Assembly (NCBI GenBank): GCA_002067065.1
Contig: MVPY01000031.1
Span: 1 to 64,000 of the forward strand
DNA: 64,000 nucleotides
Source of the DNA: Methanobacterium sp. PtaB.Bin024
Lineage (GTDB): Archaea > Methanobacteriota > Methanobacteria > Methanobacteriales > Methanobacteriaceae
Direction: 5' to 3'
Position 1 is the stretch's first letter; each line of letters begins with the position of its first letter. The translations under genes and the position numbers were made by a program. Below are positions 30,193 through 40,599 of this stretch, piece after piece. The notes beneath the pieces were generated by a model. The model was not told the origin of the DNA. It was given only the letters and a program-made list of their open reading frames with translations, and searched no databases.

Positions 30193-31644
30193 ATGAGTAA
30201 ATCAAAAATCACTCCAGATGATATCGATATTTTTAAAGATAACTTTGATGAAGAAAACCTCGTAATGGCCCTCTTTTATTTTGAAGATAGCTTAGTGCGG
30301 TATCTGGCAGCGGAAGCCTTGGGAGATTTAGAATCTAACTTGAGTGTAGATGCCCTCATTGAAGTCTTGCAGGATGAAGATGAATCTGTACGTCAAATGG
30401 CAGTTTATGCTTTAGGAGAAATTGGGGATAGGAAAGCTGCTGAACCCATGATAGAATGTGCAGAATATGAAGACCGAGATTTTCTGGAAATAATCATCTT
30501 TGCATTGGGAGAGATCGGAGGAAAAAAAGCAACAGAATACCTGATCTGGATTTTAGAATGGGATGAAGATCCTGAAATGAGGTGGAAAGCTGCAGATGCT
30601 CTGGCAAAAACTGGAAGTCACGAAGCAGTTCTTTCACTAATTGCAGCACTTCAAGATGATAACCGGGAAGTTCGACATTCTGCAGCAGATGCCCTTGGAG
30701 AGATAAACGATAAACAATCTTTAAACCCTTTGATACACGCATTACAGGATGATAGTTGGCAGGTTCGCAGATGCAGTTTAAACAGTCTGGGTAAAATTCA
30801 TTTCGTGCCATCTAAAGTTTTGTTAAACGCATTAAAGGATGAAGATCCCCATGTAAGAGAAAAAGCAGTTCAAATAATAGCTAGAACCAAGGATGAACGG
30901 TTTATTCCAACAATCAAACCTTTACTTAAAGATGAAGATCAAGATGTTCGTGAGACTGTTACCAATACTTTGAAAACTCTTAAAACTAAAAAAGCCAAAG
31001 CAAAAACCATGCAAAAGCATGATAAAATCTCAAAACACGCAAAAAAACATATCGAAGAGGTTATTGAAAAAATAGGGCCTGATGAAACCGTTGAAATGCT
31101 CATTGAAGCTATGGGAGAAAATGATCCTGAAACCAGACACCGCGCTGCTGAAGTTTTAGGTGAAATAAAAGACCCTAGAGCAGTTCCAGCACTCATTAAA
31201 GCCTTGAAAGATGAAAATGCCAGTGTTCAATGGAGAGCATCAGAAGCTTTGGAAAAAATTAAAAAACCATCTGTTTTACCACTAATTGAAACCCTGAAAG
31301 ACAAAGATCCAGGTGTGCGCAGCAGGGTTGCCTGGGCTTTAGGACAAATTGGAGATGAAAAGGCAATAACCCCCCTCATAATGAATTTAAAGGATAATAA
31401 TGCAGGAGCAAGATGGAAAACAGTTCTCGCACTGATTAAATTCGATGAAAAAGCAGTTCCATCCCTTATTTATGCTTTCAATAATGAAAATGAACTGATA
31501 AGAAAGAAAGCAGCCGAAGCTCTGGGAGAGATCGGTTCACCAAAGGCATTGGATGCTTTGAAGGCCTTGTTAAATGATGATGATGTTTATGTCCGTCATG
31601 GTGCTGAAGAAGCAATAAAAAAGATAAAAAAGAAACAAAATTAA
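30193..31644 (+). CDS. HEAT-repeat (PBS-lyase-type) protein, long
   Basis: 483-residue array of about twelve HEAT units with the pattern VRxxAAxALGxIGD...PLIxAL. The array is in two blocks, about residues 30-265 and 300-480. A Lys-rich helical linker (KTKKAKAKTMQKHDKISKHA) at about 262-281 separates them. No catalytic residues are seen. Likely a protein-binding scaffold; partner unknown. ATG 30193 follows TGGAGGCC. The leader holds two near-identical copies of CAATATGACCAAA, at about 30148-30160 and 30166-30179. Confidence 0.88.
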   Translation: MSKSKITPDDIDIFKDNFDEENLVMALFYFEDSLVRYLAAEALGDLESNLSVDALIEVLQDEDESVRQMAVYALGEIGDRKAAEPMIECAEYEDRDFLEIIIFALGEIGGKKATEYLIWILEWDEDPEMRWKAADALAKTGSHEAVLSLIAALQDDNREVRHSAADALGEINDKQSLNPLIHALQDDSWQVRRCSLNSLGKIHFVPSKVLLNALKDEDPHVREKAVQIIARTKDERFIPTIKPLLKDEDQDVRETVTNTLKTLKTKKAKAKTMQKHDKISKHAKKHIEEVIEKIGPDETVEMLIEAMGENDPETRHRAAEVLGEIKDPRAVPALIKALKDENASVQWRASEALEKIKKPSVLPLIETLKDKDPGVRSRVAWALGQIGDEKAITPLIMNLKDNNAGARWKTVLALIKFDEKAVPSLIYAFNNENELIRKKAAEALGEIGSPKALDALKALLNDDDVYVRHGAEEAIKKIKKKQN

Positions 31645-31706
31645 TCCAATATTTATTATAGGAGATTCAATATTTTGATCATTATTGCTGTTAATACTTG
31701 AATATC

Positions 31707-32234
31707 TCAGATTTCAAGGTTTAAAAGTGCTGTTCTTTCAATCAAAACCCTTTCAATATTCCCTGCACTTTTTATTTCTTCATGGAAAATTTTATACAAA
31801 TTTTTTAGTGTTTTCTCATCTGTCTGTTGCATCATGTCATGCATTTCACCCAGAATTTCCCCCAGTTTATTTAAAACATCTTTATCACAATCCACTGCCA
31901 CTGCACAGACTTCCATCTTTCCTTCCTTTATCCCTAACATATCAAGAGCACGGGATATCTGCCTTTGAGCAGAGGCTCTGAGACAGATTTCTAATCCTAA
32001 ATCTTTCGCAGTGTTTTCATTATTATCAAATGCCTTCAAAGCCTGTATTGCAGCCTGTAGGATGTGTTTCTCGCCAGCTAGTCCCCTGGCCTGTAACAAT
32101 TGTACAGTGCCTTTTTCACAGATACTGTTGGTAAACCCGATAACTTTGTTTAAATCATTTATCTCTGCATCAAAACATGCTATCTGGATATCATGGTTCA
32201 TGAACTTGTAATGATTCTGTGTAGTATTATTCAT
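31707..32234 (-). CDS. cgi121: KEOPS complex subunit Cgi121
   Basis: Regulatory and tRNA-binding subunit of the KEOPS complex, which makes the universal t6A37 modification of ANN-decoding tRNAs with Kae1 and Bud32. The family block ASAQRQISRALDMLGIKEG is at about residues 88-106, preceded by AGEKHILQAAIQALKAF. The 175 residues match the family (about 150-180). ATG 32234 follows CAGGGATTAAC. No other KEOPS gene is in this window. Confidence 0.88.
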   Translation of the reverse strand: MNNTTQNHYKFMNHDIQIACFDAEINDLNKVIGFTNSICEKGTVQLLQARGLAGEKHILQAAIQALKAFDNNENTAKDLGLEICLRASAQRQISRALDMLGIKEGKMEVCAVAVDCDKDVLNKLGEILGEMHDMMQQTDEKTLKNLYKIFHEEIKSAGNIERVLIERTALLNLEI

Positions 32235-32327
32235 GTTAATCCCTGAATTTAGTTCTAGTTTTTTGTTAAAAAATAAGGTATTATGTAAAAAATATGTAAA
32301 AAAGAAGAATAAATCTCTGAAAATTGA

Positions 32328-33830
32328 TTATTTGGGATTTTTATCAGACTTTTCATATTTTTTATCCAGAAGTACCTTGTTAATACCACCAAGGAATGCT
32401 TCTACACTGGCGTTTATAATATCAGGTTGGGTGCTTCTGGCGCTTACAACTTTACCATCGTGTTTGAGTTTTATCACCACATCAATAAGAGCGTCAGTAC
32501 CTCCAGTTATGGCATCCACGTGATATTCTTCGAATTCTATATCAGCAACATCCTCTATGGTTTTTTCTATGGCCACTATCGCAGCGTCCACCGGTCCTAC
32601 ACCAACACCTGCTTCTAATCTTTCAACATCACCAATTTTCAGTTTAACAGAAGCAGTTGGCGTTACCTTATTTCCAGATACTATGTTTAGTTCCTGAAGT
32701 TCCACTGGTTTTTCAGTCATAACACCCATTACATCCTCTGCAATAGCCTGTAAATCCACGTCTGTAACACATTTTCCCATATCACCAAGTGCTTTAATTC
32801 TGTTAAATATTTGGGAGAATTTCTCATCATCCATTTTGAAACCCATCTCATCAATCCTTTGTCTGATGATGTGTGAGCCCACATGTTTACCCATGACAAA
32901 ACGACGCTTGTGTCCCACAAGTTCTGGTGTTATGGGTTCATATGTTTCGGCCCTTTTTATCACTCCATCAGCATGTATTCCTGATTCATGAGCAAATGCA
33001 TTTTCACCCACAATGGCCTTGTTAGGCTGCAAATACATCCCTGTGATCCTGGCCACTGTTTTTGAGACTTCATAAAGCATTTGGAGTTTTACTTGTGTTT
33101 TAACATTGTAAAGTGAGTATAGTGAAACTACCAGTTCTTCTAATGATGCATTTCCTGCTCTTTCTCCGATTCCATTAACTGTGACATGGGCCTGGGTGGC
33201 GCCTGCTCTGATTCCTGCAAGAGAGTTTGCAACAGCTAACCCGAAATCATTATGACAGTGCACACTTAAGGGAGCACTTAACGTCTGCAGTTGGCTGTAA
33301 AATTCAAATGAACGTTCCGGGGTGAGCATGCCCACAGTGTCACAGGCACATATACGTTTGGCTCCTGCGTCTATTCCTGCCTGGAAAATTTCTTTCAGAT
33401 AGTCCATATCACTGCGAGTGGAATCTTCTGCAGATATTTCCACCAGAAGCCCATGATCCACTGCGTATTGGGTTGATTGAACAGCCATGGTTTTCACTTC
33501 TTCCCTTGATTTGCGTAGTTTATGTTTCAGGTGCAAATCAGAGGTGGGAACTACCAGGTGGACACTGTCCACATCACATTCTAAAGCCGCATCAATATCC
33601 ACCTGAACTGCCCTTGCAAAACTACATATTTCCGCAGAAAGACCTTCAGAGGTTATATTTCTAATGCCCTCTCTTTCTCCTTCAGAGGTGATGGCAGAAC
33701 CTGCTTCTATTACATCAACTCCTAATTCATCCAGTTTTCTGGCGATTAAAAGCTTTTCATCTGGTGTTAAGGATATTCCTGGGGTCTGTTCACCATCACG
33801 AAGTGTAGTATCAAATATTCGGGCTTTCAT
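32328..33830 (-). CDS. cimA: (R)-citramalate synthase (CimA), or 2-isopropylmalate synthase homologue
   Basis: HMGL-like acyltransferase of the LeuA/CimA/AksA group. The TIM barrel begins with RIFDTTLRDGEQTPG. GAKRICACDTVGMLTPE and SVHCHNDFGLAVANSLAG carry the metal His pair. GIGERAGNASLEE and the C-terminal allosteric LeuA domain (about residues 370-495, with GVGVGPVDAAIVAIEK) follow. IEAGSAITSEGEREGIRNI resembles archaeal CimA, which condenses pyruvate and acetyl-CoA on the way to isoleucine. LeuA is the alternative, and motif reading alone cannot separate them securely. ATG 33830 (500 residues) has GGTGG upstream; TTG 33842 overlaps that site. Confidence 0.8.
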   Translation of the reverse strand: MKARIFDTTLRDGEQTPGISLTPDEKLLIARKLDELGVDVIEAGSAITSEGEREGIRNITSEGLSAEICSFARAVQVDIDAALECDVDSVHLVVPTSDLHLKHKLRKSREEVKTMAVQSTQYAVDHGLLVEISAEDSTRSDMDYLKEIFQAGIDAGAKRICACDTVGMLTPERSFEFYSQLQTLSAPLSVHCHNDFGLAVANSLAGIRAGATQAHVTVNGIGERAGNASLEELVVSLYSLYNVKTQVKLQMLYEVSKTVARITGMYLQPNKAIVGENAFAHESGIHADGVIKRAETYEPITPELVGHKRRFVMGKHVGSHIIRQRIDEMGFKMDDEKFSQIFNRIKALGDMGKCVTDVDLQAIAEDVMGVMTEKPVELQELNIVSGNKVTPTASVKLKIGDVERLEAGVGVGPVDAAIVAIEKTIEDVADIEFEEYHVDAITGGTDALIDVVIKLKHDGKVVSARSTQPDIINASVEAFLGGINKVLLDKKYEKSDKNPK

Positions 33831-34022
33831 TGCATCCACCAACTATATTGTTAATTAGAAAATATATTTTGTAATTTTATTTTAGAGCGCTATTATGTAA
33901 TTAATTTTAATATACTAAATTCAGATGAGTCCATACATTTTTGAATCGGAAGTTAAGTAAATACTAACTGAAATCGCTGTTTTATAACTAAAGAGGCCTT
34001 CTAAAAGATGATAATTGTTCTT

Positions 34023-35047
<1,025 letters not shown>

Positions 35048-35057
<10 letters not shown>

Positions 35058-36226
35058 AGGCTGGATATCCCCCGGGATAACATCTTTGGAAGAATTGAAA
35101 AAAGAATTCCTCTTTTAAACATTTCTTTAACCAGGGGAGATTGGTTGTCCATGTCTCCATACTGGGAAATAATATCTTCGGCACCCTCCTCCTTAAGTTT
35201 CCTGAACATATATTCCAGATCAGAATCAGTGAGTGATTTAAAAATCTTATGAACCATTAGTTGTACCTTTAACTCTTTTTTGAACTTATCATCATAGGTC
35301 TTAGGATAGTTCTGGAGTATGTTTATGTCTCCATCTTCCAGTGCCTGTGATACTATCTGGGAAGCCATTTTTGCACAAACAAATCCCATTATAAGCCCAC
35401 CTCCAGTGGTAGGTTTTACTTGGGATGCGGCATCCCCCAGCAGAATAACTCTATCCTTCATTAACTTCTTTTGTGGGTTTTGTTTGGGGATAACACCATA
35501 GAATTTCTTCAATATAGTTGCTCCAGCCAGTTCAGGTCTTTTTTTGATTAATTCGTCTAGAAACTGTGTTAACTGCTGGTAATTTGCATCTGCAAAAAGT
35601 CCTACCCTGGCTGTGTTCTCAGATAAAGGAATAGCCCAAAGAAATCCGGGAGAAACTCTTGAATCAGCATAAAGATGTACGAAATCCTCCTTAAATCGTC
35701 TTTCTCCCACATCAACAAGATACTGTGCTGCCTGGAAAGATTTCGCTGGCGGGTTAAATGAACGTGAGATAACAGAAGAATGACCATCAGCTCCCACTAT
35801 CACATCGGCAGACATTTTAGTGTTTTGACTCCTCTTAAAATGTATATCACCATCAAAAGAATCCACTTTTTTCACACTATGGTTTAAAAAGATATCTGCA
35901 CCAGAGTCTACTGCTAATTCAGCTAAAAACTTATCGTAACTTACCCTGTCCAGAACATATGCTTCTGACTTTTTTTTACTAACAGAAAGTACAGTATCTG
36001 CTGGTGAGTAAAGGAAAGCCCCACGAACAGAGTTTATAATAAATTCATCAGGTAACTTATTCACTTTCTTGATTTTTTTACCCAGAAGCCCGGCACACTG
36101 GAGTGGAACACCAACTTCTTTCTTTTTTTCCAGTATAGCTACTTTAAAGCCTTTTTCTGCCATGTTTCGGGCGAATGTTGAGCCTACTGGCCCAGCACCA
36201 ACTACTGCTATATCATAGTGATTCAT
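35048..36226 (-). CDS. Geranylgeranyl reductase family protein
   Basis: FAD-dependent reductase of the archaeal group that saturates double bonds of geranylgeranyl chains, typically those of digeranylgeranylglycerophospholipid in membrane-lipid synthesis. The N-terminal FAD motif is IAVVGAGPVGSTFAR, the family YxWxFP-like region reads SPGFLWAIPLSEN (about residues 193-205), and the second FAD contact RVILLGDAASQVKPTTGGG is at about 258-276. The 392 residues are normal. It is first in a two-gene minus-strand unit with the tRNA methyltransferase. Whether it acts on lipids or on quinone-like chains is not decided here. Confidence 0.88.
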
Positions 36227-36345
36227 ATTTATCTTTATATCATAGTTTTATTATGATTTATATGCACCAATTTGCATCAAAAAATTAATAATTGAGCATT
36301 CTAAAATACCTTGAAAGGGGTTTCTAATCCATATGTTCAGTAAAA

Positions 36346-36948
36346 CTATCTTTTAAATTTTTGGTCATATTCTTCGATTATAGATCTCTCGGGTGTTTTG
36401 TTACGTTGAGGTTTAAAACCTACTTCCTCCCCCATCATAACACGGTCAATCATATCTTCCACTTCTCTAGGATTAGGGATATCCTCCAATATAATGTTGG
36501 TGCTATCATGACCCCCATAAATCTCTACATCTCCTGCAGATAAAATACGATCAATAACACCCTGATAAATGTCTATATCCTGTATTTTAGTGTGATGTAT
36601 GTATGATCTTTTCCTTCTAATAATTCCTTTTTGAATAATTACCCGCTGATTAGTAAGTTGGTACTTCTTCTGTCTCCAAGAAACTATATCAAAAAGTATG
36701 GACATGACCAACAAAATAATAATCAACAGTAGTAAATAAAATGTGGCCTGAATAACCGGTAATTGAGCCATCTGCACTGTATATTCCTGTAAAGTTATTG
36801 CTGCTGCAATTATTGTCCTGAAATAGTAAAATATAATAATTAGGATTATGAATTTGAGAATGGTTGATTTCAGGTTGGCCAAAAATCTGGGCCGGGTCTC
36901 AAATACCACCCTTTCACCTGGATTTGCATGATTATCTTTATTAAACAT
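36346..36948 (-). CDS. Membrane protein with bacterial PH-like domain (bPH2/YdbS-type)
   Basis: 200-residue protein with two transmembrane segments (about residues 29-52 and 65-88). A bPH2-type domain follows, with QLTNQRVIIQKGIIRRKRSY and the characteristic KIQDIDIYQGVIDRILSAGDVEIYG region (about 115-150). The C-terminal tail is charged. Such proteins are anchored at the cytoplasmic membrane, and their role is unknown; the PH-like fold suggests lipid or protein binding. Confidence 0.85.
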   Translation of the reverse strand: MFNKDNHANPGERVVFETRPRFLANLKSTILKFIILIIIFYYFRTIIAAAITLQEYTVQMAQLPVIQATFYLLLLIIILLVMSILFDIVSWRQKKYQLTNQRVIIQKGIIRRKRSYIHHTKIQDIDIYQGVIDRILSAGDVEIYGGHDSTNIILEDIPNPREVEDMIDRVMMGEEVGFKPQRNKTPERSIIEEYDQKFKR

Positions 36949-37102
36949 TTTGTTGTACCACCATTCCTTATGAAAAACTCTTCACTTTTTTGTAGGTACT
37001 CTTTATCTTTTTATATGTATTTTTATAAGTGTTATTAACTATTTTTTTTAGTATAAACTTCACAACTAAATAGTTTATCTGCTTCATTAACCTATTTTGT
37101 TA

Positions 37103-37834
37103 ATGATGATAAAAAGAAGGATCCTGATTGAGGAAACTGATATAACACTCAAATCAGATGTTGAACCTCAGCATATTTTCGACTTTATTTTAAAGCAACG
37201 AGAAGAACTAAAACGCTATATTATGATGCACAAAGAGTTCCAAACAAGTTTAGAACCATTGAAAGCAGATAAAGCACCTCTTATCGTGAAAATTATGGAA
37301 AAAGCAGCAGATAAGGCAGGTGTTGGTCCTATGGCTGCAGTGGCTGGAACTATATCACAACTTTCCCTAAACTTTTTGTTAAATCAGGGTGCTAAATATG
37401 CAATAATTGATAATGGTGGAGACATAGCCCTTAAAACCAATAAAGATGTTATTATGGGATTATACGCTGGTGAATCATCCCTTTCCGGGAAAATTGGTTT
37501 TAAAATTAAACATCAAAGGACACCTATGGGAATCTGCACATCTTCTGGAACTGTAGGGCACTCCATTAGTTTTGGTAAAGCAGATTCAGTAACTGTTTTT
37601 TCTTCCGAATCGAGCACTGCTGATGCGCTGGCAACATCAATTGCCAATCACGCCACCGGGAATGGAAATGGTGAAGTAGTTGAGAATTGTCTTGCTAAAG
37701 CAGAAGAATTTCGTGAATATTTCAAAGGTGTTCTGGTAGTGGTAGGAGAAGCAGCTGGAACCATTGGCAAAATACCCAAGCTTGTGGAAACTGATAAAAA
37801 GGTGGTTCTGGGTGATATTTTCGATGTTTATTAA
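37103..37834 (+). CDS. UPF0280 family protein (ApbE-like fold)
   Basis: 243-residue methanogen-typical protein. The central block PMAAVAGTISQLSLNFLLNQGAKYAIIDNGGDIAL-type sequence (about residues 78-112) and GICTSSGTVGHSISFGKADSVTV (about 148-170) resemble the flavin-transferring ApbE fold. The assigned family UPF0280 has no established reaction. The start is probably ATG 37103 or 37106; a TTG at 37097 is in frame but has no ribosome binding site, and none of the starts has a strong one. It stands alone between two minus-strand genes. Confidence 0.82.
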   Translation: MMIKRRILIEETDITLKSDVEPQHIFDFILKQREELKRYIMMHKEFQTSLEPLKADKAPLIVKIMEKAADKAGVGPMAAVAGTISQLSLNFLLNQGAKYAIIDNGGDIALKTNKDVIMGLYAGESSLSGKIGFKIKHQRTPMGICTSSGTVGHSISFGKADSVTVFSSESSTADALATSIANHATGNGNGEVVENCLAKAEEFREYFKGVLVVVGEAAGTIGKIPKLVETDKKVVLGDIFDVY

Positions 37835-37911
37835 ATTTTCTGTTTATATGAAGATTGTCCCATAATTTAGATAATAAAATAAATTTTTAGGTTAGATAAT
37901 AAAATAACAAT

Positions 37912-39147
37912 TTAAAACAAACCAGATAATGGAATTACTTCTATTTCTTCATCCTTTTCAATGATTTCCACGTTCTTTGGAACTTCAAAATAAGCATCAG
38001 CCTCAGCAAAAGCAGTTATTGCACCTGAATCTTTCAAAATAGGACTAGCAACATCCCCCTTAATTTTTACCAGAACTAGATGGCTTCTTCCCCTGGCAGA
38101 ATGATACCTGTGGGCTAATTTAACTACAAAAGACTCCTTTTTGTTCACATATCCAGAAACACCTGACATCTCCCTTAAAAAAGGAGCTACAAATGACTCG
38201 AAAATCATTAAAGCAGATATTGGATATCCTGGAAGTCCAAAAAGAATAATATCAACATTTTCATCAGGTAATGTGCCTATTAAAGTTGGTTTGCCCGGTT
38301 TAACTGAAATTCCGTGGACCAAAACACGGCCCATATCATCCACAACCCGACGCAGCACATCTCCCGCACCAGCCGAAGTTCCTCCAGATGTTATTATAAC
38401 ATCAGCATGTTTAAATTCGTTTATTTTTGATTTTATAGAATCATAATCATCTTTAACTATTTCAGAATATAATGGAATGCATCCACAAGACTTCACTGCA
38501 TTTGAAATGGTTTCGGAGTTAATATCATAAAGCTTTCCATATTGAAGTTCCTGGTCTGGTTTTATTAATTCATTGCCAGTAGAAATGACTGCTACTGTTG
38601 GTTTAACAAAAACAGGAGCCGTTGATATTCCAATAGCGCTTAAAACCCCAATTTTCTCTGGTGTTAGTAGGGTGCCTTTTGAAAGGAGCAGTTCTCCTTT
38701 TTTCATGTCTGAACCACAGGCAGCCATATTTGCTCCAGGAGCCACTGCTTCAGATATCAAAATCCTGTCATCATGACTATCTGTGAATTCAACCATAACT
38801 ACAGCATCAGCCCCTTCAGGCATTGGAGCACCGGTGCCTACCTCAGTGCACCTACCTTCCCCCACTTTTTTTAGGGGCACATTTCCAGCACCGACCTTCT
38901 CAATTAAATCTAAACTTACTGGGTCATCCTCTGAAGCCCCGAAAGTATCCTGAGCACATACTGCATATCCATCCATGGCCGAACGATCAAAAGGAGGAAG
39001 ATCAATGCTGGCATATATATCTTCAGCCAGAAGACGTTGATACACATCAGATAAAGGAACGTTTTCAATTTTTCTTTGGATCTGGAGTGATTCAATGATT
39101 TTTTTCACTTCATCTGGATCCATCACATTCAAAAATACCTTTCCCAT
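37912..39147 (-). CDS. moeA: Molybdopterin molybdotransferase MoeA
   Basis: Inserts molybdate or tungstate into adenylylated molybdopterin, the final step of the cofactor needed by formylmethanofuran and formate dehydrogenases. Domain blocks seen are PFDRSAMDGYAV (about residues 54-65), TGAPMPEGADAVVMVE (about 108-123), ISTGNELI, the MPT-binding TSGGTSAGAGD (about 247-257) and FGLPGYPISAL (about 296-306). The 411 residues are normal. ATG 39147 follows AAAGGAGTTAACC. A minus-strand TATA-like TTTAAATA lies at about 39257-39264. Confidence 0.95.
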   Translation of the reverse strand: MGKVFLNVMDPDEVKKIIESLQIQRKIENVPLSDVYQRLLAEDIYASIDLPPFDRSAMDGYAVCAQDTFGASEDDPVSLDLIEKVGAGNVPLKKVGEGRCTEVGTGAPMPEGADAVVMVEFTDSHDDRILISEAVAPGANMAACGSDMKKGELLLSKGTLLTPEKIGVLSAIGISTAPVFVKPTVAVISTGNELIKPDQELQYGKLYDINSETISNAVKSCGCIPLYSEIVKDDYDSIKSKINEFKHADVIITSGGTSAGAGDVLRRVVDDMGRVLVHGISVKPGKPTLIGTLPDENVDIILFGLPGYPISALMIFESFVAPFLREMSGVSGYVNKKESFVVKLAHRYHSARGRSHLVLVKIKGDVASPILKDSGAITAFAEADAYFEVPKNVEIIEKDEEIEVIPLSGLF

Positions 39148-39346
39148 GGTTAACTCCTTTCAACCTCTGAAATTCTAATATAGATATTACCTCAATTTCA
39201 CTGACTGTGAATATTTAAATTAATAATGAAATAAAGCAGGGAAGACTATGCTGTTATTTATTTAAATAAAATGTTAATAAATCTTACAAGTGGATTCAAA
39301 CCATACACAAATATAGTTAATCCACTCAAAAGTCTTATTATATCTG

Positions 39347-39433
39347 TTAATGTTTAACTCCTCTTCCTCTTTTACTTCCTGGTTTTTTATGTTTTGCTCT
39401 AGTTCTTTTTTTTGTTCCTTTAACTTTTGCCAT
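39347..39433 (-). CDS. Very basic 28-residue peptide, possible ribosomal or nucleic-acid-binding protein
   Basis: ATG 39433 to TAA 39347 encodes a 28-residue peptide beginning MAKVKGTKKRTRAKHKKPGS and ending KRGRGVKH. Nine Lys, four Arg and two His with no acidic residue at all is the composition of tiny ribosomal proteins such as eL41 or S30e tails, although the sequence is not one I recognise. The ribosome binding site is weak (AAGAGTTGA, about eight bases upstream). It lies alone in an 870-base gap upstream of moeA. Random AT-rich DNA would rarely give such a clean basic reading frame, so I think it is real. Confidence 0.55.
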   Translation of the reverse strand: MAKVKGTKKRTRAKHKKPGSKRGRGVKH

Positions 39434-39644
39434 ATTATTCAACTCTTAATTTATTTACTACTTTAATGGATTTCAACATTATGCGAAACTAATTCCTGTT
39501 AAACTTCTCAAAACTCATTTTTCATTCTAAAATATTAAGTTTCTATTGGAGATTTTTTTTAATTCAGGGTTTCAAAATGGTGCCTAAATATCTTCCAAAG
39601 ACACCATCACCATATTCCATTCTTGGATATATTTTTAATATAAC

Positions 39645-39652
39645 TTTATATA
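39645..39652 (+). promoter_or_regulatory. Orphan TATA box
   Basis: TTTATATA in the context AACTTTATATACATTGCC is a good archaeal core promoter by sequence. A transcript would start near 39675, but no ORF follows for about 340 bases until aIF1A. It could give a long leader or a small RNA. Confidence 0.35.
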
Positions 39653-40017
39653 CATTGCCCATTTCCTTTCAAATTTTTTCATTACAAAAATTTATGATCT
39701 TTAATTACGATATTCTAAAAATAAGAGAATTTATTTAGAAAATATATTTTCACTAAATCATGAAAAAATAGAATGGTATTAAGTTTTTCATCAAACTAAT
39801 AGGAAAATACGATTTTATATATATCTTAAAACACAATATAAAAAGAAAGATTAAATGATCAATAGTTTAAATTAAATGATCAATACTTAATAGATTCAAT
39901 CAAATCCCACTTAAGTGAGTGTGTGAAGATGAATGAAACTTCAATAATTCATTCTTACTTAAAATATGATCTTTTATTCCATTGATCTTTTATTATTTTA
40001 GATGAGGAGGAGAGTAT

Positions 40018-40329
40018 TTGAGCAGAGGACACGGTCGTAATCAACAACCACAAGAAGTAAGAAGGGTGAGATCCCCTCGAAAGGGAGAAATACCTGGAGT
40101 AGTAGAACAAATTATGGGACATGGAAAACTTAAAGTCCGATGTGCCGATGGTAAAATAAGGCTTTGCCGTATCCCTGGAAAAATGAAGAAAAGAATTTGG
40201 ATTCGAGAAGGTGACGTTGTTTTAGTCAAACCATGGGACTTTCAAAGTGATGAAAAAGCAGATGTTATCTGGAGATACACCCGTACCGAATCAAATTATC
40301 TGGAACGTCGTGGATTCCTCAAGCTTTAA
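40018..40329 (+). CDS. eif1A: Translation initiation factor aIF1A
   Basis: OB-fold factor that binds the ribosomal A site and assists start-codon scanning and subunit joining. The core IMGHGKLKVRCADGKIRLCRIPGKMKKRIWI-type sequence (about residues 37-67) and GDVVLVKPWDF (about 71-81) are diagnostic. The basic N-terminal tail SRGHGRNQQPQEVRRVR is typical. The 103 residues are normal. The start is TTG 40018 with GATGAGGAGGAGAG upstream, a very strong ribosome binding site that supports the unusual codon. It heads an information-processing block. Confidence 0.96.
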   Translation: MSRGHGRNQQPQEVRRVRSPRKGEIPGVVEQIMGHGKLKVRCADGKIRLCRIPGKMKKRIWIREGDVVLVKPWDFQSDEKADVIWRYTRTESNYLERRGFLKL

Positions 40330-40515
40330 ATACTGTTCATGCAATGAACTTATCTAATTTTTCTACAGAATAGAGTTAACGGTGTTTTTAATCTATTAAA
40401 TGAGCCTAAGAGTTAATTAATACCATATTATCAGCAAATAAACAAATTTAAGGCTTTGAAGGGCATTTAATTTAAATGTTCCCATTCTCCTTCTTTTGAT
40501 TCTTAGGAAAATAAA

Positions 40516-40523
40516 TTTATATA
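40516..40523 (+). promoter_or_regulatory. TATA box of the RIO1 kinase gene
   Basis: TTTATATA at 40516-40523, preceded by AAATAAA, predicts a transcription start near 40545 and a leader of about 55 nt before GTG 40600. It indicates that aIF1A and RIO1 are separately transcribed. Confidence 0.5.
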
Positions 40524-40599
40524 CATCTTGAACCTAATCTATCCTTATAGACATAATTAAAACTCCAAAAAACCTTTTTCTAAGGGAAATTTTGTTGAC

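Larger units (their letters stand above)
39148..40017. other. 870-base intergenic region with small ORF and two plus-strand TATA boxes
   Basis: Contains the basic 28-residue peptide gene (39347-39433, minus). TTTATATA elements on the plus strand lie at 39645-39652 and 39814-39821. A direct repeat TTAAATGATCAATA occurs near 39852-39865 and 39872-39885. The second TATA may drive aIF1A with a leader of about 170 nt. The first TATA has no ORF behind it and could start a non-coding RNA. No tRNA fold was recognised. Confidence 0.4.

Noticed and set aside
32328..33830. 2-isopropylmalate synthase LeuA or homocitrate synthase AksA
   Set aside because: Not fully excluded, but the EAGSAITSEGEREGI and CACDTVG stretches look more like archaeal citramalate synthase.
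39929..39985. 18-codon upstream ORF before aIF1A
   Set aside because: Too short, ordinary AT-rich codons and no convincing ribosome binding site.
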